Origin: Agarivorans aestuarii
GTDB taxonomy: Bacteria > Pseudomonadota > Gammaproteobacteria > Enterobacterales > Celerinatantimonadaceae
DNA: 64,000 nt
Reading direction: 5' to 3'
NCBI RefSeq assembly: GCF_019670125.1
Contig: NZ_AP023033.1
Location: 186,001-250,000 of the forward strand
Both the position numbers and the translations under genes were made by a program. The stretch's first letter is position 1, and every line of letters starts with the position of its first letter. This document shows positions 18,284 to 27,672 of this stretch, piece after piece. The notes under the pieces were generated by a model. The model made no database searches. It was not told where the DNA came from and was given only the letters and a program-made list of their open reading frames with translations.

Positions 18284-19693
18284 CTAAGCCTCTACGTCTA
18301 ACTCTTTGAGTTTACGGGTAAGGGTATTACGCCCCCAACCAAGCAGTCTGGCTGCTTCTTGCTTATGGCCATGGGTATGCTCTAAAGCGGTAGTTAGCAT
18401 GATGCGCTCAAAGTCAGGCATCGCCTCACCGAGTATGTCGATTTGTCCAGAAACTAACTGCTGAGAAACCCAGCTCTTAAGCAGCGAACGCCAATTAGCA
18501 TCGGCAGTTTCGCCGGTTTCTGTTACTACTGGTTGGCTTAACTCTGGCGGAAGATCTGCAGGTAGCACCTCTTGTCCACTGGCCATTACCGTTAACCAGC
18601 GACAGACGTTTTCTAACTGTCTTACGTTGCCAGGCCAGGCTAATTGCATCATAAAACGCTGAGTATCTTTGTGTAGCAATTTGCTTTCTACGTTTAACTC
18701 TTTTGCTGCTATCTCTAAGAAATGTTTGGCTAGTGCCGGAATGTCTTCACGGCGCTCACATAATGACGGCAGGTGAACGCGAATTACGTTTAGACGGTGG
18801 AATAAGTCTTCACGGAAGTCGCCTTCTGCTACTTTTTTCTCTAAATTTTGGTGAGTCGCTGCAATGATTCGCACATCAACCTGTACAGGAGAATGACCGC
18901 CTACGCGATAAAACTGCCCGTCGGCCAATACTCTTAACAAACGAGTTTGAATATCCAGTGGCATATCACCAATTTCATCCAAAAACAGAGTGCCGCCATT
19001 AGCTTGTTCAAAGCGGCCATGACGGATGTTATTGGCTCCAGTAAATGCGCCTTTCTCGTGACCAAATAGCTCTGATTCAATCAAATCTTTTGGAATCGCT
19101 GCCATGTTTAACGCGATGAAGCTGCCGCTGGCACGTGGGCTGTGTTTATGTAAAGCGTGGGCGACTAGCTCTTTACCGGTACCCGATTGGCCATTAATGA
19201 GTACTGAAATGCTTGAGCGAGATAAGCGGCCAATGGCGCGAAACACTTCCTGCATGGCGGGTGCTTCACCAATGATTTCTGGCGCAGGTGAGCTAGGTTT
19301 GTTGTTTGCTTTATTACCTTTCTGCTCGCGAGAAACAGTGACTGCACGCTCGGTTAGGGCTACTGCTTCATCGATATCAAAGGGTTTAGGTAAATACTCA
19401 AACGCGCCGCGCTGGTAAGCGTTTACCGCGCTATCTAAGTCTGAGTGGGCGGTCATAATAATAACCGGCATCTCTGGAAAGTGGTTTTGTATTTTTTCTA
19501 ATAAGCTCAAACCGTCCATGCCTGGCATGCGAATGTCTGAGATCACTACGTCTGGTTGCTCATAATCCAGCTGCTGAAGCATCATTTCACCATCGGCAAA
19601 ACTTAAGCAGTCGTAACCCGCAGTTTTTAAAGCTTTTTCTAACACCCACCGAATGGAGCTGTCGTCATCAACGACCCATATTGTTGCTGCCAT
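18284..19693 (-). CDS. glnG: Nitrogen regulation response regulator NtrC
   Basis: This 469-residue sigma-54 activator has a receiver domain (residues 1-120, phospho-acceptor Asp53 in VVISDIRMPGMDG), an AAA+ domain with Walker A GQSGTGKE and the sigma-54 contact loop GAFTGA, and a Fis-type helix-turn-helix at the C-terminus (QEAARLLGWGRNTLTRKL). Length matches E. coli NtrC (469). It activates glnA and other nitrogen-limitation genes when phosphorylated by NtrB. The gene follows ntrB after 12 bases, and recognisable NtrC and sigma-54 sites lie before glnA in this window. Confidence 0.97.
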   Translation of the reverse strand: MAATIWVVDDDSSIRWVLEKALKTAGYDCLSFADGEMMLQQLDYEQPDVVISDIRMPGMDGLSLLEKIQNHFPEMPVIIMTAHSDLDSAVNAYQRGAFEYLPKPFDIDEAVALTERAVTVSREQKGNKANNKPSSPAPEIIGEAPAMQEVFRAIGRLSRSSISVLINGQSGTGKELVAHALHKHSPRASGSFIALNMAAIPKDLIESELFGHEKGAFTGANNIRHGRFEQANGGTLFLDEIGDMPLDIQTRLLRVLADGQFYRVGGHSPVQVDVRIIAATHQNLEKKVAEGDFREDLFHRLNVIRVHLPSLCERREDIPALAKHFLEIAAKELNVESKLLHKDTQRFMMQLAWPGNVRQLENVCRWLTVMASGQEVLPADLPPELSQPVVTETGETADANWRSLLKSWVSQQLVSGQIDILGEAMPDFERIMLTTALEHTHGHKQEAARLLGWGRNTLTRKLKELDVEA

Positions 19694-19705
19694 GTTAGTA
19701 CTTCC

Positions 19706-20755
19706 TTAACGTCTGAGAGGAAGGTGAATGGTAAATTCGGTATGACCTGGCCAACTGGCACATTCAATCTTCCCTTTATGCTGATTTATCAAATTTTGCG
19801 CAATAGACAAACCTAAACCAGTTCCGCCTTCTCGGCCTGTTACCATAGGGTAGAACAGCGTGTCGAGTAGCTCGGTTGGAATGCCTGGTCCATTGTCGAT
19901 AATTCTAATTTCTGCGGCGAGCTTAAAGCGCTGGCCGGCGATAGTAGCTTGATGTGCAGTGCGCGTAATAATGTTGATATTACCGCCATTTTCGCCAAGT
20001 GCTTGCACTGCATTTTGTACAATATTGAGAAATGCCTGCAGCAGCTGTTCATGATCCATTTCAAAGTCAGGAATACTTGGATCGTAGTCACGCTCAACAC
20101 TAATGCCTTCGGGCAAATCAAGCTTAACTAGTTGTCTAACTTTCTCGAGTACTGAATGAACATTGTGCAGCTCATGTAAACCCGGTCGCTGTGGGCCAAG
20201 CAATCGGTCAACCAATTTTCTTAAGCGGTCAGCTTGCTCAATAATGATGCCAGTGAATTCTTTTAGCTCTGGATTCACCAACTCTTTTTCGAGTAATTGG
20301 GCTGCGCCTCGCAAACCGCCAAGCGGGTTTTTAATTTCGTGGGCCAAGCCACGCACCAATTCTTTGGCTGCTTGTTGTTGAGCATGTTGATAGAGCTCTT
20401 GGGATATTTTCTTTTGCTGGCCAATGGCACGCATTTCTAGCATCAATAAACTTCGATTTTGGATGCGTGTGGCTGATAGCTCTACCAGCGCATGGTGGCT
20501 ATCAAAAACTAAGGTCACTTCATTGTCAGTGAAGCTTTGCCCAGAACGACATACAGTATCGAGTTTACCGAGATCCAGTGAGCTATGTTTCACTTGAGTC
20601 GCTAGCGGCTCATCAATAAGCCGCTTAGCACTTTGGCCGAGTAGTTGTTCTGCTGAGGCATTAACGTATTGAATCTTTAGTTCTGCATCAAGTAACACAA
20701 TGGCGGTAACTTGATTTTCCAATACCAAGCGCTCTAGCCCAGAAATCTCTAACAC
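19706..20755 (-). CDS. glnL: Nitrogen regulation sensor kinase/phosphatase NtrB
   Basis: This protein has an N-terminal PAS domain (TAIVLLDAELKIQYVNASAEQLLG), a dimerisation domain with the phospho-acceptor His in RGLAHEIKNPLGGLRG, and an ATPase domain with N box FLNIVQNAVQAL, G1 IIDNGPGIP and G2 EGGTGLGLSIA. It lacks membrane segments, as expected for cytoplasmic NtrB, which responds to PII. I prefer the GTG start at 20753-20755 because AGGAG lies 6 bases before it (349 residues); a TTG at 20782 gives nine more residues. It is coupled with ntrC. Confidence 0.95.
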   Translation of the reverse strand: MLEISGLERLVLENQVTAIVLLDAELKIQYVNASAEQLLGQSAKRLIDEPLATQVKHSSLDLGKLDTVCRSGQSFTDNEVTLVFDSHHALVELSATRIQNRSLLMLEMRAIGQQKKISQELYQHAQQQAAKELVRGLAHEIKNPLGGLRGAAQLLEKELVNPELKEFTGIIIEQADRLRKLVDRLLGPQRPGLHELHNVHSVLEKVRQLVKLDLPEGISVERDYDPSIPDFEMDHEQLLQAFLNIVQNAVQALGENGGNINIITRTAHQATIAGQRFKLAAEIRIIDNGPGIPTELLDTLFYPMVTGREGGTGLGLSIAQNLINQHKGKIECASWPGHTEFTIHLPLRR

Positions 20756-20831
20756 TACTCTCTCCTGAATGATGCGCACCAACTTGGTGCCCTTGCACTG
20801 AGTTTAAGCTCAAAAAGCAGAGAGTGGCTAA

Positions 20832-21374
20832 TTAGCCTCCCCCCGCTGCGGCCGCTCCAGCGCCAAATGCGTTAGCGCGGTGCAAGAATACGGTTATGGG
20901 CTTAGACGATGCAATTTCCTTGCCTGAATCATCAACTAGCTGCACCTGAATTGTATGAGCACCGCGATCAATGTTGGTGAGCTGGAAGCTACCCATTTTA
21001 GTGATTTGCCCCTGCGGTACGCCATCAAGCACCAATTTGTAGCCCATGCTGTTTAAGGGAAGTGGGGTAGAGCTGGCACTAATTGAGATTTTGCCTTCGT
21101 TATCACGAATAGTTTGCTCGTGGCTTGGGCTGGTAATGTTAACTTGATACTGAATGGGTTTTTGTTTCTTTTTCAGTGGGGTACGCGGTGTGACAATAGG
21201 GCCGTCGGTGGCTGGCGGAGCTACATCGACTTTTAGTTCAGTGGCGCCAACTTGAGGGCGGTCAGAGAAATGAGTCACGCCATTTTCATCCACCCATTGG
21301 TAAATTTTGTCAGCCGCTTGGACGCCAAAGATTGCGCCACTGATTAATAAAGCTATAGCAAACCATTTGCTCAT
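20832..21374 (-). CDS. DUF4124-domain secreted protein
   Basis: This 180-residue protein has a signal peptide (residues 1-20, cleavage after VQA) and an N-terminal DUF4124 domain with the hallmark KIYQWVDENGVTHFSDRP. The C-terminal half looks like an Ig-like beta domain (NITSPSHEQTIRDNEGKISI, GAHTIQVQLVDDSGK). GGAGG lies before the ATG at 21372-21374. It lies between glnA and ntrB; a DUF4124 gene in this place is common in Vibrio and Alteromonadales. Function is unknown, presumably periplasmic. The end is alanine/glycine-rich (AFGAGAAAAGGG). Confidence 0.85.
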   Translation of the reverse strand: MSKWFAIALLISGAIFGVQAADKIYQWVDENGVTHFSDRPQVGATELKVDVAPPATDGPIVTPRTPLKKKQKPIQYQVNITSPSHEQTIRDNEGKISISASSTPLPLNSMGYKLVLDGVPQGQITKMGSFQLTNIDRGAHTIQVQLVDDSGKEIASSKPITVFLHRANAFGAGAAAAGGG

Positions 21375-21430
21375 TGATAATTCCTCCATTCAACTAGCTA
21401 AAGGTGGGCAAAAACGTATTGAAAAGCAAT

Positions 21431-21460
21431 AAAAAAACCCGCTTTAAAGCGGGTTTTTTA
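21431..21460 (-). terminator. Rho-independent terminator after glnA
   Basis: ACCCGC (21437-21442), a TTTAAA centre and GCGGGT, followed on the minus strand by a run of seven T. It lies 20 bases past the glnA stop and should separate strong glnA expression from the lower expression of the DUF4124-ntrB-ntrC genes. Confidence 0.92.
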
Positions 21461-21478
21461 AGCCGTGTAACGTTTTGT

Positions 21479-22885
21479 TTATACGCTGTAGTACAATTCA
21501 AACTCAACAGGGTGAGTTGTCATGTTGATGCGCTCAACGTCAGCAGATTTCAATGCGATGTAAGAATCGATGTAATCGTTGCTGAATACGCCGCCAGCTG
21601 TTAAGAAATCACGGTCTGCGTCTAGGCAAGCTAGTGCATTTTCAAGTGAAGTTGCCACTTGTGGGATTTCAGCTGCTTCTTCTGCAGGTAGGTCGTATAA
21701 ATCCTTGTCCATAGCATCGCCAGGGTGGATTTTGTTTTTGATCCCGTCAAGGCCAGCCATCAACATTGCAGAGAATGCTAGGTAAGGGTTAGCTGTTGGG
21801 TCAGGGAAACGTACTTCAATACGACGCGCTTTAGGCGATGGTACTACTGGAATACGGATAGAAGCTGAACGGTTACGTGCTGAGTAAGCAAGCATAACAG
21901 GTGCTTCGAAACCAGGTACTAGACGCTTGTAAGAGTTAGTAGAAGCGTTAGCAAAAGCGTTAATTGCTTTAGCGTGCTTGATGATACCGCCAATGTAGAA
22001 CAATGCAGTTTCAGATAGGCCGCCGTATAGGTCGCCAGCAAATAAGTTTTCGCCGTCTTTCCAAATTGATTGGTGAACGTGCATACCGCTACCGTTATCA
22101 CCAACAACTGGCTTAGGCATAAAGGTTGCTGTTTTACCGTAAGCGTGAGCTACGTTGTGTACAACATACTTAAGAACCTGAGTTTCATCAGCTTTTTCAA
22201 CGATAGAGTTGAATAAAGTTGCGATTTCGTTCTGACCAGCAGTTGCTACTTCGTGGTGGTGAGCTTCAACAGTTTGACCCATTTCTTCAAGAACTAGACA
22301 CATTGCTGAGCGTAGGTCTTGTGAAGAGTCAACTGGAGCTACTGGGAAGTAACCGCCTTTAACGCCAGGACGGTGACCAGTGTTACCATCTTCGAAGTGT
22401 TTGTCTGAGTTCCAAGATGCTTCATCAGCATCAATTTTGTACATAGAACCTGACATGTCAGTTTTGTATTTAACATCGTCAAACAAGAAGAATTCTGGTT
22501 CTGGACCGAAATATGCTGCATCAGCAATACCAGTAGAACGCATGTACTCTTCAGCGCGCTTAGCTACAGAACGTGGGTCACGGTCGTAACCTTGCATTGT
22601 AGAAGGCTCAAGAATGTCACAACGAATGTTTAAAGTAACTTCTTCTGTGAATGGGTCTAATACAGCAGTAGCGGCGTCAGGCATCAATACCATGTCTGAT
22701 TCGTTAATGCCTTTCCAACCTGAGATTGAAGAGCCATCAAACATTTTACCGTCTGAGAAGAAATCTTCGTCAACTTGGTGAGATGGAATAGATACGTGTT
22801 GCTCTTTACCTTTAGTATCAGTAAAGCGTAGGTCAACAAATTTAACTTCTTGCTCTTTAAGCAAAGCTAAAACTTCTGCAGACAT
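21479..22885 (-). CDS. glnA: Glutamine synthetase type I
   Basis: This 468-residue enzyme makes glutamine from glutamate, ammonia and ATP. The start [21 protein letters not shown] aligns with E. coli GlnA and is preceded by GGAGG; an ATG 24 bases upstream is less likely. Visible signatures are FDGSSISGW, the ATP-binding [16 protein letters not shown], the metal-ligand EPEFFLFD, and the adenylylation-loop region [15 protein letters not shown] (here [10 protein letters not shown], with the target Tyr). The length equals that of E. coli. Regulated by NtrBC from a sigma-54 promoter visible upstream. Confidence 0.98.
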   Translation of the reverse strand: MSAEVLALLKEQEVKFVDLRFTDTKGKEQHVSIPSHQVDEDFFSDGKMFDGSSISGWKGINESDMVLMPDAATAVLDPFTEEVTLNIRCDILEPSTMQGYDRDPRSVAKRAEEYMRSTGIADAAYFGPEPEFFLFDDVKYKTDMSGSMYKIDADEASWNSDKHFEDGNTGHRPGVKGGYFPVAPVDSSQDLRSAMCLVLEEMGQTVEAHHHEVATAGQNEIATLFNSIVEKADETQVLKYVVHNVAHAYGKTATFMPKPVVGDNGSGMHVHQSIWKDGENLFAGDLYGGLSETALFYIGGIIKHAKAINAFANASTNSYKRLVPGFEAPVMLAYSARNRSASIRIPVVPSPKARRIEVRFPDPTANPYLAFSAMLMAGLDGIKNKIHPGDAMDKDLYDLPAEEAAEIPQVATSLENALACLDADRDFLTAGGVFSNDYIDSYIALKSADVERINMTTHPVEFELYYSV

Positions 22886-22969
22886 GTTTTTAACCTCCAG
22901 TGTCATCAAAATTGATGGTTCAATCGATTTAATAGTTATTTATACGAATAATCGTGGTTGTGTTGCATC

Positions 22970-22987
22970 AAGCTAAAACTATGCCAA
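22970..22987 (-). promoter_or_regulatory. Sigma-54 promoter of glnA
   Basis: On the minus strand the sequence is TTGGCATAGTTTTAGCTT. GG and GC are 12 bases apart, as the -24/-12 class requires, and it closely resembles my recollection of E. coli glnAp2. It lies 85 bases upstream of the glnA start codon. Confidence 0.85.
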
Positions 22988-23049
22988 CACATAAGGTGCT
23001 GATTTTAATGGCCAAAAAATGATAAGGCCTCAATTTAGTGCAGAGTGTT

Positions 23050-23064
23050 GCACTTAGTTGGTGC
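23050..23064 (-). promoter_or_regulatory. NtrC binding site upstream of glnA
   Basis: GCACTTAGTTGGTGC fits the NtrC palindrome GCACY-N5-GGTGC perfectly in both arms. A half-matching second site (TGTCCATTTTGGTGC, 23071-23085) lies two helical turns further upstream. Centres fall roughly 95 and 115 bases before the expected start of transcription, the usual enhancer distance. Confidence 0.82.
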
Positions 23065-23226
23065 CATTATTGTCCATTTTGGTGCAGTGAGTTTTTGGCC
23101 CTAGCTATCATACCCTAATTGGGTAGCGGGAAAACCGTGATCAACTTAAAACTATGAGAATTTGCCGTTTATATGTACAATAGCCCACTTTTTGATTTTA
23201 CCTCAATATATAAAGGGCTAAACGCC

Positions 23227-25047
23227 GTGCTAGATAAGTTAAGAAACATCGCCATTATTGCTCACGTCGACCACGGGAAAACCACCCTGGTAGACAAACT
23301 GTTGCAGCAATCAGGAACACTAACCACCCGTGGCGATGCTGAAGAGCGAGTCATGGACTCTAACGATATTGAAAAAGAGCGTGGTATTACTATTCTTGCG
23401 AAGAATACTGCGATCGAGTGGCAGGATTACCACATCAACATTGTTGATACTCCCGGACACGCCGACTTTGGCGGCGAAGTAGAACGTGTAATGTCTATGG
23501 CAGACTCTGTATTGCTATTGGTTGACGCACAAGAAGGTCCTATGCCACAAACACGCTTTGTAACTCAAAAAGCGTTTGCTCAAGGTTTAAAACCTATTCT
23601 GGTTATCAATAAAATCGACAAGCCCGGCGCTCGTCCTGATTGGGTTATGGATCAAGTTTTTGATTTGTTTGATAACCTAGGCGCAACTGATGATCAGCTA
23701 GACTTTAAGGTTGTGTATGCATCAGCCATTAATGGTTGGGCGACTATGGATTTAGACGAGCCATCAGACAACATGGAACCTTTATTCCAAGCGATTGTTG
23801 ATAATGTTGCCCCTCCTGTAGCAGATCCAAGCGGCGATTTCCAAATGCAAATCTCTCAGCTTGATTACAACTCATACGTAGGTGTTATCGGTGTAGGCCG
23901 TATTACTCGCGGTAGTGTTGTGCCTAACCAACAAGTTACCGTAGTGGGAGCTGATGGTAAGACACGTAACGGTAAAGTTGGCCTAGTACTAAGTTACTTA
24001 GGTTTAGAGCGTCAAGAAACGCAAAAAGCTGAAGCCGGTAACATCATCGCGATCACTGGCTTAGGTGAGCTGAAAATCTCAGACACGGTGTGTGATACTA
24101 ATAACGTTGAAGCTTTGACACCGCTTAGTGTTGACGAACCTACAGTTAACATGACTTTCCAAGTAAACAACTCTCCGTTTGCTGGTAAAGAAGGTAAATT
24201 TGTTACCTCTCGAAACATTCTTGAGCGTCTACAAAAAGAGATGGTTCATAACGTTGCTTTACGTGTTGAAGAGATGGACGATCCGGATAAATTCCGTGTA
24301 TCTGGCCGTGGTGAGCTTCACCTTGGTATTCTTATCGAAAATATGCGCCGTGAAGGTTTCGAGCTTGCTGTATCACGTCCAGAAGTAATTCTGCGTACTG
24401 TTGATGGTAAGCTTGAAGAACCGTACGAAACAGTAACCATTGATGTTGAAGAAGCGCATCAGGGTAGTGTTATGGAGCAAATGGGCTTACGTAAGGGTGA
24501 CCTTACAGATATGGCGCCAGATGGTAAAGGCCGTGTTCGCATGGACTTCTTGATGCCAAGCCGTGGTCTAATGGGCTTCCAAACTGAATTTATGACCTTA
24601 ACTTCAGGGTCTGGTTTGATTTACCATACTTTTGAACGTTATGGCCCACATAAGGGCGGTACTATTGGTCAACGTCAAAACGGCGTACTGATCTCAAATG
24701 CTACCGGTAAAGCACTAACGTACTCTTTGTATAACCTACAAGATCGTGGTCGTTTGTTTACTCAACACGCCGACGAAGTATACGAAGGACAAATCGTGGG
24801 TATTCACAGCCGTGATAACGATCTAACAGTAAACTGTTTGAAAGGTAAACAGTTAACTAACGTACGTTCTTCAGGTACTGATGAAGCACAGGTACTAACA
24901 CCACCGATTCTTATGACTCTTGAGCAAGCGCTAGAGTTCATTGATGATGACGAGCTAGTAGAAGTGACTCCTGAAAGCATTCGTATTCGTAAACGTTTGT
25001 TAACCGAAAACGAACGTAAGCGTGCTGGTCGTCCGCCTAAATCTTAA
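23227..25047 (+). CDS. typA: Ribosome-associated translational GTPase TypA/BipA
   Basis: The GTG at 23227 gives 606 residues beginning with [19 protein letters not shown], matching E. coli BipA (607); an in-frame ATG at 23173 would add 18 residues with no counterpart. GTPase motifs are AHVDHGKTT (G1), RGITI (G2), [15 protein letters not shown] (G3), [10 protein letters not shown] (G4) and ASA (G5). Domain II and EF-G-like domains follow, then the BipA-specific C-terminus ending [19 protein letters not shown]. BipA assists 50S assembly and stress adaptation, notably in the cold. It is divergent from glnA, as in E. coli. Confidence 0.96.
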   Translation: MLDKLRNIAIIAHVDHGKTTLVDKLLQQSGTLTTRGDAEERVMDSNDIEKERGITILAKNTAIEWQDYHINIVDTPGHADFGGEVERVMSMADSVLLLVDAQEGPMPQTRFVTQKAFAQGLKPILVINKIDKPGARPDWVMDQVFDLFDNLGATDDQLDFKVVYASAINGWATMDLDEPSDNMEPLFQAIVDNVAPPVADPSGDFQMQISQLDYNSYVGVIGVGRITRGSVVPNQQVTVVGADGKTRNGKVGLVLSYLGLERQETQKAEAGNIIAITGLGELKISDTVCDTNNVEALTPLSVDEPTVNMTFQVNNSPFAGKEGKFVTSRNILERLQKEMVHNVALRVEEMDDPDKFRVSGRGELHLGILIENMRREGFELAVSRPEVILRTVDGKLEEPYETVTIDVEEAHQGSVMEQMGLRKGDLTDMAPDGKGRVRMDFLMPSRGLMGFQTEFMTLTSGSGLIYHTFERYGPHKGGTIGQRQNGVLISNATGKALTYSLYNLQDRGRLFTQHADEVYEGQIVGIHSRDNDLTVNCLKGKQLTNVRSSGTDEAQVLTPPILMTLEQALEFIDDDELVEVTPESIRIRKRLLTENERKRAGRPPKS

Positions 25048-25062
25048 TTTTGATTTAGCGTT

Positions 25063-25089
25063 AAAAGGCAGCCTAGGCTGCCTTTTTTA
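25063..25089 (+). terminator. Rho-independent terminator after typA
   Basis: AAAAGGCAGCC/GGCTGCCTTTTTT forms a near-perfect palindromic stem 16 bases after the typA stop, with a T6 run on the plus strand and A-run on the left, so it may also act for the convergent acyltransferase gene. Confidence 0.92.
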
Positions 25090-25113
25090 TTGCCTAAAAT
25101 TTAGCGGCAATGT

Positions 25114-25968
25114 CTAAATTTCTGTAAGCAAAGAACTTAGCTGGGTATTGCCTGCGAGTAGTGCCGGACTAGGTTGAACGGTTTGTTTTATTAGCTCGAA
25201 CAAGGGCTGGTAAAGCATCGGTAAATGCTCTTGAAAGCGCTCTAGGGTAATATGGTAAGCCGCGCGAATGCCGTGATAATCAATATTAGGCCCAATCCGA
25301 GTCATCTTAATGCCAAACATAGACAGGCTGCGGGCAAGTTTTGGCTCAACCATCACGTAGGCGTGCTTTATCCCACATTGCTCGGCAACGATTGAAGCAG
25401 CTAAATATAAACTCATGGTGATATAGGGAAAGGTACGTAGCTCTTTTTGACTAAATTCGTTTAAGCCTGCTCCTGCTGGAGTCGCGCCATTTTTACGATC
25501 AATTTTTCGCCGGCGAAACTGGGTATCTAAGGCTACGCGAGAGACTTCGCAAATACTCTCTTTGGCAAAGTTTTCTGGGTGAAGCTCTTGATGGCTAATG
25601 GCGGATTTACAAGTATCTAGTAAGGGAATGCTTTGCTGCTTATTAGGGCTGACCATTCTTAGGCAACCAGCATCTAAGCCAGAGTTTAGGTGCTGCACTC
25701 GGCAGTAATGCGAGTAGCCGTCATAAACATCTCGCTCCATTTGTAGCTGATTACTTGGTTCAAATTGAAATTCTTCGCAATACACGCGGTGGCGCAATTG
25801 GTAGATCTTAGCTACTTCTTCATCATTGCTAGCAATACTGGCTTGGAAGTAACGTTGATAGCGTTGGGCGAGCTCGTCAGCTTGATGTTGTACTGAAAGT
25901 TGCTTGACTGAAGATGCAGACAACTGCAACTTACGAGGCGCCATGGTGCTGGGTTGTTGATTACTCAC
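25114..25968 (-). CDS. PEP-CTERM/exosortase-type (LuxI-like) N-acyltransferase
   Basis: This 284-residue protein belongs to the autoinducer-synthase-like GNAT group annotated as PEP-CTERM/exosortase system-associated acyltransferase. Seen are VAKIYQLRHRVYCEEFQFEP (the conserved R-x-x-V-Y-C-x-E region), AGCLRMVSP, ICEVSRVALDTQFRRR (the catalytic E-x-S-R block) and MSLYLAASIVAEQCGIKHAYVMVEPKLARSL. Such enzymes join an acyl chain to an amino acid or related amine. No exosortase, PEP-CTERM protein or glycosyltransferase lies nearby. The residue pattern ExSR supports an acyl-transfer function; the substrate is unknown. Confidence 0.78.
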   Translation of the reverse strand: MSNQQPSTMAPRKLQLSASSVKQLSVQHQADELAQRYQRYFQASIASNDEEVAKIYQLRHRVYCEEFQFEPSNQLQMERDVYDGYSHYCRVQHLNSGLDAGCLRMVSPNKQQSIPLLDTCKSAISHQELHPENFAKESICEVSRVALDTQFRRRKIDRKNGATPAGAGLNEFSQKELRTFPYITMSLYLAASIVAEQCGIKHAYVMVEPKLARSLSMFGIKMTRIGPNIDYHGIRAAYHITLERFQEHLPMLYQPLFELIKQTVQPSPALLAGNTQLSSLLTEI

Positions 25969-26300
25969 TGGAAAACCTAATTAATCCCTTAAATGTCTAG
26001 CAGTGCTAGTTAATCTCAATAATTACAATGCCATCAATTAGAGGTTTTTTAAGGGATTTAGTCACTTAAATTAGATACTTATTGTATGAAACTGTGCTCT
26101 AACTCATGTTGGTCACTGTGAAAACCTTATTCATGCTATCTGCGGAGTGGTCTTTTGGTATTGCATATACTGGTGCTTTGTCAGGTCGGTAGTTTGCTAA
26201 ATGTTGAGGGGGAAGTTTAAACAGGATTTTAAGGTGGTGAATAAAGATTCATTATTAAACGAGAGTACCTAAGATTCTCTCGTTTAAATAGCCGCTAGGT
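25969..26300. other. Intergenic region with an inverted repeat
   Basis: No gene is seen in these 332 bases. AATCCCTTAAA (25983-25993) and TTTAAGGGATT (26048-26058) are an exact 11-bp inverted pair 54 bases apart, just upstream of the acyltransferase start. A hairpin with arms TTAAACGAGAG and CTCTCGTTTAA (26255-26286) lies after the minus-strand secreted-protein gene and is a plausible weak terminator. Confidence 0.6.
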
Positions 26301-27104
26301 TTAGTCCTGTGTTTGTGCTCTTTGGGCCGCAAGAGTTGCTGCTTGCACAGTAGTATGTGGTTGTGCTGTTTGTAATGCGTCAATAACTTCGAATTCAGTC
26401 ATGGTTTTGTTGAAGTCGTAACGAGACACCTCTACTACGCCCATATCTTTACAAACTACTTGGTATTCAGGCAGTTCTTCTTGGTAAGTTATAGCAATAC
26501 AGTCATCTGATTGTACGTATCCATTATCAAAACTCAGCTTTCCTAATAACGCGAAACTGGCGTGAGAGGTATACATATGGTTGTAGCCATCTCGAACTTG
26601 CTGGTCGTAGTTTTCAACTTTTTGAATTTTGCCATATACAGAGTTGATGTAAGCCGTTTCAGGTAACTCAAGCAACGAATCTACTTTAACAATGCGTCTT
26701 CCCAAAATCTCATCTTCAGAAGGACCGCTTTCTGAAGTGTAGCCATCTTCAGTCGGAATTTCTTTGTGATACCATAGGTATTCGCCTGCTAGGCTCAGAA
26801 CATCGAACTGAAACTGACCATTGTTATAAAAGGTCAATATATGGGTTTCTTTTGACCAATCAGAGCGCCATAAGGAATTTGCTTCAAAGGTTTGTTTAAT
26901 GCCACTTACAAAGTAATCTGAAAAATTAATGCTGTCGGCAGAAGGGGGCGGCGTTACATCACTTCCGTTACCGACAAAATTTCCCTCGTTATCAATCACT
27001 ACATTGCCATTTACTTTTATTTCGCCATGTACATCAAGGCTAGCTGCATTTGCCGTTACTGAAAATAGCGCTGCAATGGTTGAGGCTAATACTACTGTTT
27101 TCAT
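26301..27104 (-). CDS. Secreted protein of unknown function
   Basis: This 267-residue protein has a Sec signal (residues 1-20, cleavage after ANA). The mature start SLDVHGEIKVNGNVVIDNEGNFVGNG looks like a short beta-rich repeat, and a proline linker (TPPPSAD) separates it from a globular acidic domain (residues 60-240). The end is rich in Ala, Gln and Thr. AGGAA lies before the ATG. It follows a small lipoprotein gene after 9 bases, and the two share a DLVIK/NVVID-like beta motif at the junction. No family was recognised; location is periplasmic or extracellular. Confidence 0.65.
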   Translation of the reverse strand: MKTVVLASTIAALFSVTANAASLDVHGEIKVNGNVVIDNEGNFVGNGSDVTPPPSADSINFSDYFVSGIKQTFEANSLWRSDWSKETHILTFYNNGQFQFDVLSLAGEYLWYHKEIPTEDGYTSESGPSEDEILGRRIVKVDSLLELPETAYINSVYGKIQKVENYDQQVRDGYNHMYTSHASFALLGKLSFDNGYVQSDDCIAITYQEELPEYQVVCKDMGVVEVSRYDFNKTMTEFEVIDALQTAQPHTTVQAATLAAQRAQTQD

Positions 27105-27113
27105 CCGTGTTTC

Positions 27114-27374
27114 CTATTTAATAACTAAGTCGCCTTTGACTGTAAGGCTTTGGCTTTCTTTCAATGACATTTCACCCACTACGGTGGTGCTGGTATCCTC
27201 GCGTAACACTAAGTCACCGCCACCTTCGGTGATGGCATCTTCAATGGCGTCTGAGCTAACTGTTTGGTCGTCTTGGTCTGGATCAAACTCGTCACTCACG
27301 TTAGTACTGTTGTCACTGCCGCCACAAGCGGTTAGTGCGAGTGTTAACAGTCCTAAACATATCGACTTTCTCAA
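27114..27374 (-). CDS. Small lipoprotein, unknown function
   Basis: This 86-residue protein starts at TTG with AAGGAG 7 bases upstream. Its signal ends in lipobox LTAC (Cys17), followed by GGSDNS. The mature part is very acidic (DEFDPDQDDQ) and ends in alternating beta residues (EMSLKESQSLTVKGDLVIK). It forms a two-gene unit with the secreted protein 9 bases downstream. Similar acidic lipoproteins with a short beta tail are common in marine Gammaproteobacteria, but no named family was recognised. Confidence 0.62.
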   Translation of the reverse strand: MRKSICLGLLTLALTACGGSDNSTNVSDEFDPDQDDQTVSSDAIEDAITEGGGDLVLREDTSTTVVGEMSLKESQSLTVKGDLVIK

Positions 27375-27644
27375 TGTGCTTCTCCTTCGTTAATCAATCA
27401 AGTCACGCATTGTAGTCGCTCATTTTTTACTAGTGTAATCAAGTATATATAAAGACTGATTAACTATTGGTTAGGATTTTGCGCGGATAACAAACAAGGA
27501 TGTAAAGTAAATATTAGAGTTAGAATTGTATTGTGATCTTGCTAATTTTGGTGCGCGTTAAATCTGCAAGTTTATAAAAAATTTGGCTCAGGGAGTGAGT
27601 TCATTTTGATGTGATTTAGCTCTCAAATTGCTACTTATGATTAA

Positions 27645-27656
27645 CTGACTAGTCAG
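27645..27656. repeat. 12-bp perfect palindrome
   Basis: CTGACTAGTCAG lies in the 298-base gap (27375-27672) between the small lipoprotein gene start and the 3' end of cls. No other feature was found in that gap. Confidence 0.4.
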
Positions 27657-27672
27657 CTACTTAGTTCTTCGA

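Larger units (their letters stand above)
22886..23226. other. glnA-typA divergent regulatory region
   Basis: This 341-base region holds the sigma-54 promoter and NtrC sites of glnA. Around 23207 there is an A/T-rich TATAAA, but I cannot point to a convincing sigma-70 promoter for typA. No gene is seen in it. Confidence 0.7.

Noticed and set aside
25114-25968. A quorum-sensing LuxI acyl-homoserine lactone synthase
   Set aside because: The protein is longer, and its motifs fit the exosortase-associated acyltransferase group; no LuxR partner is nearby.
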